This document shows, piece after piece, positions 27,253 to 35,895 of a DNA stretch of 64,000 bases (position 1 is its first letter; every line of letters begins with the position of its first letter). The notes under the pieces were generated by a model. That model searched no databases and was not told the DNA's origin. It saw only the letters and a list, made by a program, of their open reading frames with translations. This DNA comes from Curtobacterium sp. MCBA15_012 (GTDB taxonomy: Bacteria > Actinomycetota > Actinomycetes > Actinomycetales > Microbacteriaceae): NCBI RefSeq assembly GCF_001864935.2, contig NZ_CP126267.1, positions 3,286,001 to 3,350,000 of the forward strand, in the 5' to 3' direction. The position numbers and the translations under genes were made by a program.

Positions 27253-28155
27253 ATGGCCTTCAAGCCCGGTTTCGACCAGTCCCCCGCCTTCAACGACCAG
27301 GGCCGTGGCGCCTGGGGCGCCGGCGCTGGTCAGCAGCAGGCGGGCTGGGGACAGACCCCGAACCAGTACCCGCAGCAGCAGTACCCCCAGCAGGGTCAGT
27401 ACCCGCAGCAGGGACTGTCGCCCGAGCAGCTGCAGTACATGTACGACCGCCCGACCGCCGACAAGGTCGACACCGGCCGCATGTCCTACGAGGACACCAT
27501 CGTCAAGACGCTCCTGGCGTTCGGCGTGCTCCTCGTCGGTGCGGTCGCCGGGTGGAACCTGCCCCCGGTCGTCTGGATCGTCGGCGCCCTGGTCGGCTTC
27601 GTGCTCGCGCTCGTCAACACCTTCAAGAAGAAGCCGTCGCCGGCACTCGTGCTGCTATACGCCTTCTTCGAAGGAATATTTGTTGGTGGCATCTCGGCCA
27701 CTTTCAACGAAGTCTCCGACGGTATCGTCACCCAGGCGATTTTTGGCACTCTTGGGGTCTTCGCTGTCACACTGCTACTCTTCACGTCCGGCAAGGTGCG
27801 CGCGACGCCCAAAGCTACCCGTTTCTTCCTCGTCGCGATGGTCGGATACCTGATCTTTTCGATTGTCAGTATCGTCCTGCAAGCCACTGGCGTCACCGCG
27901 GGCTCGTTCGGTTTACGGAGTGAGCCGAGCTTCCTGTTCGGCATCCCATGGGGCGTCCTGATCGGCATCTTCGTCGTGGTCATGGCGGCCTACTCGCTGA
28001 TCCTCGACTTCGACCAGATCAAGACCGGTGTGCAGCGCGGCGCTCCCCGCATCTACGCGTGGACGGCGGCGTTCGGCCTCATCGTCACCCTGGTGTGGCT
28101 GTACCTCGAGATCCTGCGCATCCTCGCGATCATCGCGAGCAGCCAGCGCAACTAG
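27253..28155 (+). CDS. Bax inhibitor-1/YccA-like membrane protein with mosaic core
   Basis: A 300-residue protein. Residues 1-60 are a Gln/Pro/Tyr-rich cytoplasmic tail (YPQQQYPQQGQYPQQG). Seven membrane segments follow, beginning TLLAFGVLLVGAVAG, as in the BI-1/YccA (TMBIM) family of putative calcium or proton leak channels. ILDFDQIKTGV near the C-terminus contains the conserved acidic pair of the family. The coding region from about 27648 to 27945 is strikingly different in composition: about 56% GC by count over 27661-27900, with ATT, TTT and AAA-type codons, against about 70% on both sides. The protein remains intact, so this looks like allelic replacement. Confidence 0.88.
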   Translation: MAFKPGFDQSPAFNDQGRGAWGAGAGQQQAGWGQTPNQYPQQQYPQQGQYPQQGLSPEQLQYMYDRPTADKVDTGRMSYEDTIVKTLLAFGVLLVGAVAGWNLPPVVWIVGALVGFVLALVNTFKKKPSPALVLLYAFFEGIFVGGISATFNEVSDGIVTQAIFGTLGVFAVTLLLFTSGKVRATPKATRFFLVAMVGYLIFSIVSIVLQATGVTAGSFGLRSEPSFLFGIPWGVLIGIFVVVMAAYSLILDFDQIKTGVQRGAPRIYAWTAAFGLIVTLVWLYLEILRILAIIASSQRN

Positions 28156-28171
28156 TCGACCCCGTTCGACA

Positions 28172-28203
28172 CGGAGGGCCCCGGCGCACGCCGGGGCCCT
28201 CCG
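28172..28203 (+). terminator. Terminator of the BI-1 gene
   Basis: Perfect 14-bp stem (CGGAGGGCCCCGGC and complement) with loop GCAC, starting 17 bp after the stop. Confidence 0.8.
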
Positions 28204-28262
28204 TCGTTCCCGGGGCCCCGTCGTTCCCGGGGCGAACGGCACGCCCGCTCCCCGCGCACGCA

Positions 28263-28297
28263 CGAGGGCCCGGCACGCAGTGCGTGCCGGGCCCTCG
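28263..28297 (-). terminator. Terminator after guaA
   Basis: 17-bp palindrome arms (CGAGGGCCCGGCACGCA and complement) around one central base, 16 bp downstream of the guaA stop. It could work in both directions. Confidence 0.8.
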
Positions 28298-28313
28298 GAG
28301 CGTCAGGGAGCGC

Positions 28314-29894
28314 CTACTCCCACTCGATCGTCCCCGGCGGCTTCGACGTGACGTCGAGCACGACCCGGTTGACGTCGGGCACCTCGTTCGTGATGCGGTT
28401 CGAGATCTTCGCCAGGGTGTCGTACGGCAGGCGCGTCCAGTCGGCCGTCATGGCGTCCTCGGAGGACACCGGACGGAGCACGATCGGGTGGCCGTAGGTG
28501 CGGCCGTCGCCCTGCACGCCCACCGAGCGGACGTCGGCGAGCAGCACGACCGGGCACTGCCAGATCTCCTGGTCGAGGCCGGCCGCGGTGAGTTCCTCGC
28601 GGGCGATCTTGTCCGCCGCACGGAGCAGCTCGAGTCGGTCCCGCGTGACCTCGCCGACGATCCGGATGCCGAGACCCGGGCCGGGGAACGGCTGGCGGCC
28701 GACGATGACCTCGGGCAGCCCGAGCTCGCGACCGACCGCGCGGACCTCGTCCTTGAACAGGGTGCGCAGCGGCTCGACGAGCTCGAACGTCATGTCCTCG
28801 GGCAGGCCACCCACGTTGTGGTGCGACTTGATGTTCGCCGTGCCCGAGCCACCGCCGGACTCGACGACGTCGGGGTAGAGGGTGCCCTGGACGAGGAACT
28901 TGACCTCGCCGGAACCCTCGTCGCCGCGCGCCTCGAGGACGAGTGCCTCGGCCGCGGCCTCGAACGTGCGGATGAACTCGCGCCCGATGATCTTGCGCTT
29001 CTGCTCGGGGTCGCTGACACCGGCGAGGGCGTCGAGGAACTGCTGCTCGGCGTCGACCGTGACCAGGCGGACACCGGTCGAGGCGACGTAGTCCTCCTCC
29101 ACCTGCTTGCGCTCGTCGGCGCGGAGGAGCCCGTGGTCGACGAACACGCAGGTGAGCTGGTCGCCGACGGCCTCGTGCACGAGCGCTGCGGCGACGGCGG
29201 AGTCGACACCACCGGAGAGCCCGGCGATGACCCGCGCGGAACCGACCTGCTCGCGGATGCGGGCGACCTGCTCCTCGATGACGTTGTTCGCGTTCCAGTC
29301 GCCCGGGAGCCCGGCCGCACGGTGCAGGAAGTTCTCGAGCACGGCCTGGCCGAACGCGGAGTGCTTGACCTCGGGGTGCCACTGCACGCCGTAGAGCTTG
29401 CGCTCGTCGGACGCGAACGCCGCGACGGGCGTCGACGCGCTCGACGCGAGGACCTCGAAGCCCTCGGGCGCCTTGGCCACGGAGTCGCCGTGCGACATCC
29501 ACGTGACCTGCGACGCCGGCTGGTCGCCGAGCAGCACGCTGTCGGTCCCCGTGACGGTGACGTCGGTCGCGCCGTACTCGCGCTGGCCGGTCTGGGCGAC
29601 CTCGCCGCCGAGCGACTTCGCCATGGCCTGGAAGCCGTAGCAGATGCCGAGCACCGGGACGCCGAGGTCGAGGATGCCGCCGTCGAGTGCGGGGGCACCC
29701 TCCTCGTAGACGGACGACGGGCCGCCGGACAGCACGATGGCCGCCGGGTCCTTCGCCTTGACCTCTTCCGCGGTGATGGAGTGCGGGACGATCTCGCTGT
29801 AGACGTTCGCCTCGCGCACGCGACGTGCGATCAGCTGCGCGTACTGGGCGCCGAAGTCGACGACGAGGACTGGACGCTGGTCGGTCTCGCTCAC
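28314..29894 (-). CDS. guaA: GMP synthase (glutamine-hydrolysing)
   Basis: A 526-residue enzyme converting XMP to GMP. The N-terminal class I glutamine amidotransferase has the nucleophile in [11 protein letters not shown] and the His-Glu pair in [11 protein letters not shown]. The ATP pyrophosphatase loop is [12 protein letters not shown], and the C-terminal dimerisation domain ends in KPPGTIEWE, as expected for GuaA. GTG 29894 overlaps the DUF3817 stop (GTGA). It is the last gene of a five-gene minus-strand run from KhtT and ends at a strong hairpin. Confidence 0.98.
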   Translation of the reverse strand: MSETDQRPVLVVDFGAQYAQLIARRVREANVYSEIVPHSITAEEVKAKDPAAIVLSGGPSSVYEEGAPALDGGILDLGVPVLGICYGFQAMAKSLGGEVAQTGQREYGATDVTVTGTDSVLLGDQPASQVTWMSHGDSVAKAPEGFEVLASSASTPVAAFASDERKLYGVQWHPEVKHSAFGQAVLENFLHRAAGLPGDWNANNVIEEQVARIREQVGSARVIAGLSGGVDSAVAAALVHEAVGDQLTCVFVDHGLLRADERKQVEEDYVASTGVRLVTVDAEQQFLDALAGVSDPEQKRKIIGREFIRTFEAAAEALVLEARGDEGSGEVKFLVQGTLYPDVVESGGGSGTANIKSHHNVGGLPEDMTFELVEPLRTLFKDEVRAVGRELGLPEVIVGRQPFPGPGLGIRIVGEVTRDRLELLRAADKIAREELTAAGLDQEIWQCPVVLLADVRSVGVQGDGRTYGHPIVLRPVSSEDAMTADWTRLPYDTLAKISNRITNEVPDVNRVVLDVTSKPPGTIEWE

Positions 29895-30337
29895 CGAGCG
29901 GCCTCCTTCTCACGCTGCTGGGCAGCGGTCAGCTCGTGGTAGGTGTCCATGGCCTTCTTCTGCATGCGGTGCTCGACCACGAAGGACATGAAGGGGATGA
30001 TGCCCCCGAGGGCGATGAGCAGGAAGCGGGACGGCCTCCAGCGCATGATGCTCCACAGACGGAAGTCCGTGAAGAGGTAGAGGACGTACAGCCAGCCGTG
30101 GGCGATGAGGATCGCGATCGACAGGTTGAACGTGCCGGGCGCCTCACCCGCGGTGCCGTTCGGGACGAAGAACGGCCCGTTGCCGAGCTGCATCTCGCGC
30201 TGCAACGGCGTGTACTTGATGATCACCTCGACGACCAGGGCGAGCAGCAGCACGCCCGTGATGTACGCCGAGACGCGGTACCACTTGACGGCCCCGGGGA
30301 TCTTCGGGACGTCGCGGGGGCGGACGGTCAGAGCCAT
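29891..30337 (-). CDS. DUF3817 membrane protein
   Basis: A 148-residue protein with three membrane segments ([57 protein letters not shown]). It matches DUF3817, a family often found next to guaA or SURF1 genes in Actinobacteria; the function is unknown. The charged C-terminus ([20 protein letters not shown]) is likely helical. TAGGAT (30345-30350) overlaps the SURF1 stop and lies 7 nt before ATG 30337, so an internal leaderless promoter is predicted. Confidence 0.88.
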   Translation of the reverse strand: MALTVRPRDVPKIPGAVKWYRVSAYITGVLLLALVVEVIIKYTPLQREMQLGNGPFFVPNGTAGEAPGTFNLSIAILIAHGWLYVLYLFTDFRLWSIMRWRPSRFLLIALGGIIPFMSFVVEHRMQKKAMDTYHELTAAQQREKEAAR

Positions 30338-30347
30338 GCCGACGATC

Positions 30348-31181
30348 CTACCGTCGGACCGTGTCGGCACCCGAGCCGGCGGTGGCCCCGTCGTCCGCGG
30401 GACCGCCGGCAGGAGCGACGGACGACGCGGAGCCAGCCGCGGCCTCGAGGCCCTCCTCCTGTTCACGTTCGAAGGCGTCCTTCACGAACCGGTACCAGAG
30501 GAAGACGGCGAACCCGGCGAAGACGACCCACTCGACCGCGTAGAACAGGTTGAGCCAGTCGAACTGGACCTCGCGCGTCGGGGCACGGTCGGCGATGGTG
30601 CCGAGGCCTGCGGCCTTCGCGGTGGTGCCGTCGGCGACGACGTACCCGATGTACATCCGGTCGTCGAACGCCTTCCAGGTGTTCACGAACCGGGCGGGGG
30701 CGACGGCGGAGAACTCGCCCTGCTGGTACTTGTCCTGGTCGGGCGACTCGGCGGGGTAGTACCGCCCCTCGACGGTGACGCGGTCGCCGTGCGCGATCCG
30801 CTCCCCGCCGGCGAGGGCCTCGCGACGCTGGTCGGACCACCCGATGACGACGGGCAGGCTCGCACCGCTGCCCGCGTCGACCAGGTGCCCGACCGCCTGG
30901 TAGGTGCCGCCGCCGGAGCGTCCGGTGAGCAGGGTCGTGTCCCCGGCGACGAACGTGCCCGTGACGGTCACCAGCTGCCCCGCGAGCTGTTCCGGGGCGC
31001 CCCGCTCGGGCTCGGTGACGTCGTCGAGCGCCTTGCGCGTCTCGGTCGTGGCGGGCAGGGGCTTGCCGTTCGCGATGCTCCGCTCCAGCTGCCACTTGCC
31101 CAGTCCGGCGAACACCGCCGCGAGCACGAGCGCCAGCAGGAGCAGCGCGATCCACCTCGGTCGTCGGGCTACGGCCCACAT
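30348..31181 (-). CDS. SURF1 family protein
   Basis: A 277-residue protein with membrane segments at both ends (WIALLLLALVLAAVFAGLGKWQLER and LFYAVEWVVFAGFAVFLWYRFV) enclosing an extracytoplasmic domain. GKWQLERSIA, VTVTGTFVAG and the C-terminal WLNLFYAVEW are SURF1 hallmarks. SURF1 proteins assist cytochrome c oxidase (aa3) assembly, probably in haem a delivery. The cytoplasmic tail of about 45 residues is Ala/Gly/Ser-rich. It begins 5 bp after the antiporter gene on the same strand. Confidence 0.9.
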   Translation of the reverse strand: MWAVARRPRWIALLLLALVLAAVFAGLGKWQLERSIANGKPLPATTETRKALDDVTEPERGAPEQLAGQLVTVTGTFVAGDTTLLTGRSGGGTYQAVGHLVDAGSGASLPVVIGWSDQRREALAGGERIAHGDRVTVEGRYYPAESPDQDKYQQGEFSAVAPARFVNTWKAFDDRMYIGYVVADGTTAKAAGLGTIADRAPTREVQFDWLNLFYAVEWVVFAGFAVFLWYRFVKDAFEREQEEGLEAAAGSASSVAPAGGPADDGATAGSGADTVRR

Positions 31182-31186
31182 CTGTA

Positions 31187-32671
31187 TCAGTACTCCGGAT
31201 CGCGCTGGCGGACCGGACGCGTTCGGCGTTCGGCGGGGACCTCGACCGGCGACGTCACGGGTTCGACGGTCTCCGGGTCGGCGGTCTCATTGTCGCGCGC
31301 TTCCCTGCCCGCCGCCTCCACGAGGGCGAACTCCTCCGCGAACTGCCGGTCGCGCTCGGCACGCCGGGCTGCGGCCGCAGCGTCCTGGTCGGCGACCCCG
31401 GCCTCGGCCGCGGCGTCCGCCGCCTGGTCGAGCGCGGGACCGGCCGGGACCGCGCCGGCGCCGCGGCCGAGCCGCGAGCGCAGGCGCGTGCGCAGCCGCG
31501 CGACGCGCGCCGGCCGCACCACGAGGCGGCCGATCCGGTCCGAGTTCACCGCGAGCAGCGGCCCGAGGACGGCCATGACGAGGACGTAGAGGCCCGCGAA
31601 CGCGGTGATCCGCGCCTCCAGGCCGGCGGCGGCCGACAGCGTCGCGAGGATGAGCGCGAACTCGCCGCGGTTCACGAGGATCACCGCGGTGTTGATGCCC
31701 TGCTGGACGCTGAACCCGTTCATCCGGGCGACGAGCTGCCCGGCCACGGCGTTGAGCGCGACGGTCATGCCGATCGCGCCCAGGACGGGCCAGAGCACCT
31801 CGCCGAAGGTCGACAGGTCGAGGCCGAGCCCGAAGTTCACGAAGAAGAACGCCGCGAAGACGTCGCGCATCGGCAGGGCCAGCTGCTCGATGCGGTCCCG
31901 GTAGCGGGTCGCGCCGCAGAGCAGGCCGATCACGAACGCCCCGATCGCGTCGGTGACGCCGAGCAGGTCGCCGATGCCGCCGAACATCACCGCGAGGCCG
32001 AAGAACAGCACCGTGAACAGTTCGTCGTCGCGGGTCGCGAAGATCTTCGACACCCACTTGCCGGCGAACCGGGCGAGGGTGAACATCACGACGAGGAACC
32101 CGAACGCCAGGCCGAGCTTGCCGACCACGCCCCAGACGTTCGTGTCGCCGGACAGCACGACCGAGACGATCGCCAGGTAGATGGCGATGAAGACGTCCTC
32201 GATCACGGTGACGCCGAGGATCATCGGGGTCTCGTCGTTCGCCAGGCGCCGCAGCTCGATGAGCAGCTTCGTGACGATCGCACTCGACGACGTCGCCGTC
32301 ATGCCCGCGATGATCAGGGCTTCACGGGTGCCCCAGCCGAGCGAGAACCCGAAGGCGAACCCGATGCCCATGTTGATCGCGACGTACGTGCCGCCGGACA
32401 CCAGGAGCTTGCCGGCGTTGCCGTAGAACTCCTCCTGGTCGAACTCCAACCCGAGGTTGAACAGCAGCAGGATCAGACCGAAGGTCGCGATGAGCTCGAT
32501 CGTGTGCGACTCGACGTTGAGCCCGATCCACGGGGTGTGCGGGCTCGCGATGAGCCCGACCACCATGTAGATCGGGATGGCGGGCAGACCGATGGTCTTG
32601 CCCAGTCGCCCGAGCACGTAGGCGATGACGAAGAGCACACCGATGGTGAGCAGTTCGCCGCCGAGGTGCAC
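31187..32671 (-). CDS. CPA2 cation:proton antiporter, KhtU-like
   Basis: A 494-residue protein with about 12 membrane segments (residues 1-385) of the Na+/H+ exchanger fold. MTATSSSAIVTKLL and IGLPAIPIYMVVGLIASP are typical of the KefB/KhtU branch. A charged C-terminal region of about 100 residues (AAAARRAERDRQFAEEFALVEAAGREARDNE) is cytoplasmic. The start is GTG 32671, 3 bp after the KhtT-like gene. KhtTU of Bacillus extrudes K+ in exchange for H+. The pairing here supports K+/H+ antiport; the ion is inferred. Confidence 0.88.
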   Translation of the reverse strand: MHLGGELLTIGVLFVIAYVLGRLGKTIGLPAIPIYMVVGLIASPHTPWIGLNVESHTIELIATFGLILLLFNLGLEFDQEEFYGNAGKLLVSGGTYVAINMGIGFAFGFSLGWGTREALIIAGMTATSSSAIVTKLLIELRRLANDETPMILGVTVIEDVFIAIYLAIVSVVLSGDTNVWGVVGKLGLAFGFLVVMFTLARFAGKWVSKIFATRDDELFTVLFFGLAVMFGGIGDLLGVTDAIGAFVIGLLCGATRYRDRIEQLALPMRDVFAAFFFVNFGLGLDLSTFGEVLWPVLGAIGMTVALNAVAGQLVARMNGFSVQQGINTAVILVNRGEFALILATLSAAAGLEARITAFAGLYVLVMAVLGPLLAVNSDRIGRLVVRPARVARLRTRLRSRLGRGAGAVPAGPALDQAADAAAEAGVADQDAAAAARRAERDRQFAEEFALVEAAGREARDNETADPETVEPVTSPVEVPAERRTRPVRQRDPEY

Positions 32672-32674
32672 GGG

Positions 32675-33205
32675 TCAGCTCCCGGGCGGCGCCTCGGCGG
32701 CGGCCGCCGCCAGCTGTCCGCTGCGGTAGAAGGAGAACGCCTTGGCGACCTTCTCGGGAGCGCCCGCGACGACGATGGTGTCACCGGGGAACACGACGAA
32801 GTCGGGCGAGGGCGCGGGGTTCGCGCTGTCGCCGCGGACGACCGCGACGACGGTGAGGCCGATGAAGCCCGAGTCGTGCAGGTCACCGAGGGGCTTGCCC
32901 GCGATGGCGTCGTCGTAGTCGACGCTGAACCAGTCGATCGACAGTCCGGGGATCTCGTCGAGCTTGTCGAGGCCCTCGGTGATGCGGGTGCCGCCGAGGA
33001 GCTCGGCGAGCGTGTGCGCCTCGTCCTCGCTCAGGCGGAGCGAGACCTTCTCGGACTTGTCCGCGCCGTCGGAGACGTCGGCGAACGAGATGAGGTCGGA
33101 GTGCCCCGACCGGTGCGTGATGACACCGCACTTGCCACCGTCGTCGGTGTAGAAGCTGTGCAGCACGCCGACTCCGGGGAGTTTGACGCGATGGACGTCG
33201 ACCAT
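32675..33205 (-). CDS. TrkA-C domain regulatory subunit, KhtT-like
   Basis: A 176-residue cytoplasmic protein. The N-terminal half (HRVKLPGVGVLHSFYTDDGGKCGVITHRSG) is characteristic of KhtT-type subunits. The C-terminal half is an RCK-C/TrkA-C domain (DSGFIGLTVVAVVRGD, FVVFPGDTIVVAGAPEKV), known in Bacillus KhtT to bind c-di-AMP. It is predicted to gate the adjacent antiporter. ATG 33205 has AAGGGAG 6 nt upstream. Confidence 0.88.
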   Translation of the reverse strand: MVDVHRVKLPGVGVLHSFYTDDGGKCGVITHRSGHSDLISFADVSDGADKSEKVSLRLSEDEAHTLAELLGGTRITEGLDKLDEIPGLSIDWFSVDYDDAIAGKPLGDLHDSGFIGLTVVAVVRGDSANPAPSPDFVVFPGDTIVVAGAPEKVAKAFSFYRSGQLAAAAAEAPPGS

Positions 33206-33278
33206 GATGGCTCCCTTGGTGAGTACCCCGATGATAACCACCGGCTCGTTCCGGGCATTCCGGCCGTAGGGTCTCCGC

Positions 33279-33770
33279 ATGGGGTGGACACGTGTGACGG
33301 CCGTCGGTGGGATGGTGCTCGTGATCGGGTACGCGGCACTGCTCGCGGTGCACGCACTGGTCCTCGATCCGCTCGCGGCCGTACCGGGGACGTCGCTCCG
33401 GGCGATCTACGCCGGCGTCGACGCGATCGGGCTCAGCACGACCCAGGACATCGCGGGGGTCCTGGTGAGCGCGGGCACCGGTGTCGCCCTCGCGGTGGGG
33501 ACGGCGGTGCTCGGCGTGCGACAGCGCATGCCGCTCCCCGTCATCGCGGTCTGCCACCTCGCGCTGCTCGCGGCCGGGGCTGCGGCGGTGTTCCAGTCCG
33601 GCTTCTTCCTCGGTATGGACGTCGCCGACGCCTTCGGCGTCTCCGGCGGCGTGCACGCCTGGTCCGGGACGGCACTCTTCACCGTGAGCGCGGTCGCGCT
33701 CGTCGGCATCCCGGTGGTGTTCGCCGCGACGATGGTGCGGACCGCCCGCCGGTCGCGCACCGCGGGCTGA
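33279..33770 (+). CDS. Hypothetical four-helix membrane protein
   Basis: A 163-residue protein with four membrane segments (MVLVIGYAALLAVHALVL, VSAGTGVALAVGTAVLG, VICHLALLAAGAAAVFQSGFF-like region, LFTVSAVALVGIPVVFAATMV). No family is recognised. TAGGGT (33267-33272) is 6 nt before ATG 33279, so a leaderless mRNA is predicted. It is divergent from KhtT and convergent with glpD. Confidence 0.65.
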   Translation: MGWTRVTAVGGMVLVIGYAALLAVHALVLDPLAAVPGTSLRAIYAGVDAIGLSTTQDIAGVLVSAGTGVALAVGTAVLGVRQRMPLPVIAVCHLALLAAGAAAVFQSGFFLGMDVADAFGVSGGVHAWSGTALFTVSAVALVGIPVVFAATMVRTARRSRTAG

Positions 33771-33771
33771 C

Positions 33772-33819
33772 GACGGACGGGAGGCGCGTGGCGGGCCCGC
33801 CACGCGCCTCCCGTCCGTC
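33772..33819. repeat. Palindromic repeat family B, copy 3
   Basis: Perfect 24-bp arms without a loop, beginning GACGGACGGGAGGCGCGTGG. It lies between convergent genes and begins within 2 bp of the stop codon of the upstream gene. A bidirectional terminator role is possible. Confidence 0.85.
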
Positions 33820-33834
33820 ACCGGGCCGGCACCG

Positions 33835-35784
33835 CTACTCCGGCTCGGACGTCTTCTCGCCGATGACCTGCTCGTCCGAGGCCTTCGCGCCCTCGGCACC
33901 GCTCGACCGGCCGCCGCCGACGACCACGTCGTCCTCGTCGAACCCGAACGCGATGTCCGGTGCCTCGAGCCGCACGCGGTCCGCGGACTCGTCGTCGGGC
34001 TGCAGCTGCGACTCCCGCTCGGCGGCGACCCGCTTGAGGTAGTTCGCGACCTCGTGCTCGGTCGTCTCCTGGTCCCAGCCGAGAACGTCCGCCATGAGCT
34101 TCGCCGCGACCGGGGCCGCCGACTCGCCGCGGTCCCAGGCCTCGATCGAGATGCGGGTGCGGCGGGCGAGGACGTCCTCCAGGTGCAGGGCGCCCTCGTG
34201 CGAGGCCGCGTACACGACCTCCGCGCCGATGTAGTCGTCGGCCTGCGGCAGCGGCTCACCGAGCGACGGGTCCGCGTCGACGAGCGCGAGCACCTCGGTC
34301 GCGAGCGTGCCGTACCGGTTCAGCAGGTGCTCGATCCGCACCTTGTGCAGCCCCGCCGCGCGGGCCGTGCGGCCGCGGCGGTTCCACGCGGCCGGGTACC
34401 CCTCGGCACCGAGCAGCGGGATGTCCTCGGTCGTCGACTCCGGGATCTTGCCGTCCATCGCGGCGACGGCCTCGTCGATCGCGTCCTTGCCCATCACGCG
34501 GTAGGTCGTCCACTTGCCGCCGGCGACGACCACCAGCCCGGGGACGGTGTGCGCGACGACGTGCTCGCGGCTGAGCTGCGAGGTCTGGTCCGACTCCCCC
34601 GCGAGCAGTGGACGGAGGCCGGCGTACACGCCCTCGACGTCCTCGCGGGTGAGCGGGACCGCGAGCACCTTGTTCACGTGCTCGAGGATGTAGTCGATGT
34701 CCGCCGCGGTCGCCGCCGGGTGCGCCTTGTCGAGCTCCCAGTCGGTGTCGGTGGTCCCGACGAGCCAGTGCCGGCCCCACGGGATGACGAAGAGCACGCT
34801 CTTCTCCGTGCGGAGGATCATCCCGGTGTTCGACTGGAACCGGTCGCGCGGGACGACGAGGTGCACGCCCTTGGACGCCCGCACCTTGAACTGGCCGCGC
34901 GTGCCGATCATCGCCTGGGTGTCGTCCGTCCAGACGCCGGTCGCGTTGACGACCTGCTTCGCCCGGATGTCGAACTTCTCGCCCGTCTGGATGTCGTGCG
35001 CGTGGGCTCCGACGACGCGCTCGCCGACCTTGATGAAGCCCTCGATGCGGACCCGGCTGGCCGCGAGCGCACCGTACGACGCGGCGGTGCGGACGAGCGA
35101 CGAGACGTAGCGGGCGTCGTCGACCTGCGCGTCGTAGTAGGTCATGCCGCCGACGAAGGCGTCCTTCTTCAGGCCCGGCATGTTCTTGAGGACCTGCTTG
35201 CGGCTGAGGTGCCGGTGGTGCGGGACGCCGGGCGGGCGGCCGCCGGACCAGCTGAAGACGTCGTACATCGCCATGCCGATGCCGATGTAGAACCGCTCCC
35301 AGACGGGGTGGGTGAGCGGGTAGAGGAAGCGGACCGGCTTCACGAGGTGCGGCGCGATGCGCTGGAGCAGCAGTCCGCGTTCGATGAGGGCCTCGCGCAC
35401 GAGCGAGAAGTTGAGCTGCTCGAGGTAGCGGATGCCGCCGTGCACGAGCTTCGACGACCGGCTCGACGTGCCCGATCCCCAGTCGCGCGCCTCGACGATG
35501 CCGACGCTCAGGCCACGGGTGACGGCGTCGAGCGCACTGCCGCCGCCGACGATGCCGCCGCCGACCACCAGGACGTCGAGCTCCTTGGTCTTCAGGGCCT
35601 CGATCGCCGCGGCGCGCTCCTCGGGGCCGAGCTTGGCCGTCGGGTCGAAGCCGACGCCCTGCGACCGGCCGGTGGCGGCTGAACCGCTCGTGCTGCCGTC
35701 GCGGCCGGTCGCTGCCTTGTCGGTCGTGCTGCCGTCGCGGCCGGTCGCTGCCTTGTCGGTCGTGCTGGTGGGTGCCTTCGCCAT
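33835..35784 (-). CDS. glpD: Glycerol-3-phosphate dehydrogenase (FAD)
   Basis: A 649-residue membrane-associated flavoenzyme oxidising glycerol 3-phosphate to DHAP. The FAD loop is DVLVVGGGIVGGGSALDA, and SSKLVHGGIRYLEQ, VVNATGVWTDD and TTDTDWELD are conserved. The C-terminal DAO-C domain is present. The first about 50 residues are an extension with a 12-residue repeat (TTDKAATGRDGS twice), encoded by two perfect 36-bp repeats. ATG 35784 has GGAGG 5 nt upstream. The tail after residue 610 is acidic. Confidence 0.93.
   Translation of the reverse strand: MAKAPTSTTDKAATGRDGSTTDKAATGRDGSTSGSAATGRSQGVGFDPTAKLGPEERAAAIEALKTKELDVLVVGGGIVGGGSALDAVTRGLSVGIVEARDWGSGTSSRSSKLVHGGIRYLEQLNFSLVREALIERGLLLQRIAPHLVKPVRFLYPLTHPVWERFYIGIGMAMYDVFSWSGGRPPGVPHHRHLSRKQVLKNMPGLKKDAFVGGMTYYDAQVDDARYVSSLVRTAASYGALAASRVRIEGFIKVGERVVGAHAHDIQTGEKFDIRAKQVVNATGVWTDDTQAMIGTRGQFKVRASKGVHLVVPRDRFQSNTGMILRTEKSVLFVIPWGRHWLVGTTDTDWELDKAHPAATAADIDYILEHVNKVLAVPLTREDVEGVYAGLRPLLAGESDQTSQLSREHVVAHTVPGLVVVAGGKWTTYRVMGKDAIDEAVAAMDGKIPESTTEDIPLLGAEGYPAAWNRRGRTARAAGLHKVRIEHLLNRYGTLATEVLALVDADPSLGEPLPQADDYIGAEVVYAASHEGALHLEDVLARRTRISIEAWDRGESAAPVAAKLMADVLGWDQETTEHEVANYLKRVAAERESQLQPDDESADRVRLEAPDIAFGFDEDDVVVGGGRSSGAEGAKASDEQVIGEKTSEPE
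35689..35760 (-). repeat. 36-bp in-frame tandem repeat in glpD
   Basis: Two perfect copies (35689-35724, 35725-35760), each encoding 12 residues of the disordered N-terminal extension. Confidence 0.9.
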
Positions 35785-35872
35785 CGTCGCCTCCGAGCGT
35801 CCACGCCCGGAGCCGGCCCCCGAGCACGTTCCGAACCGGGTCCGCCCCGGCACGGTCGGCGCCGGGATGTCA

Positions 35873-35890
35873 CCCGTGCGGGAGCACGGG
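35873..35890 (-). terminator. Short hairpin after guaB3
   Basis: CCCGTGC-GGGA-GCACGGG, 5 bp after the guaB3 stop and in the 111-bp gap before glpD. Confidence 0.5.
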
Positions 35891-35895
35891 ACGCG

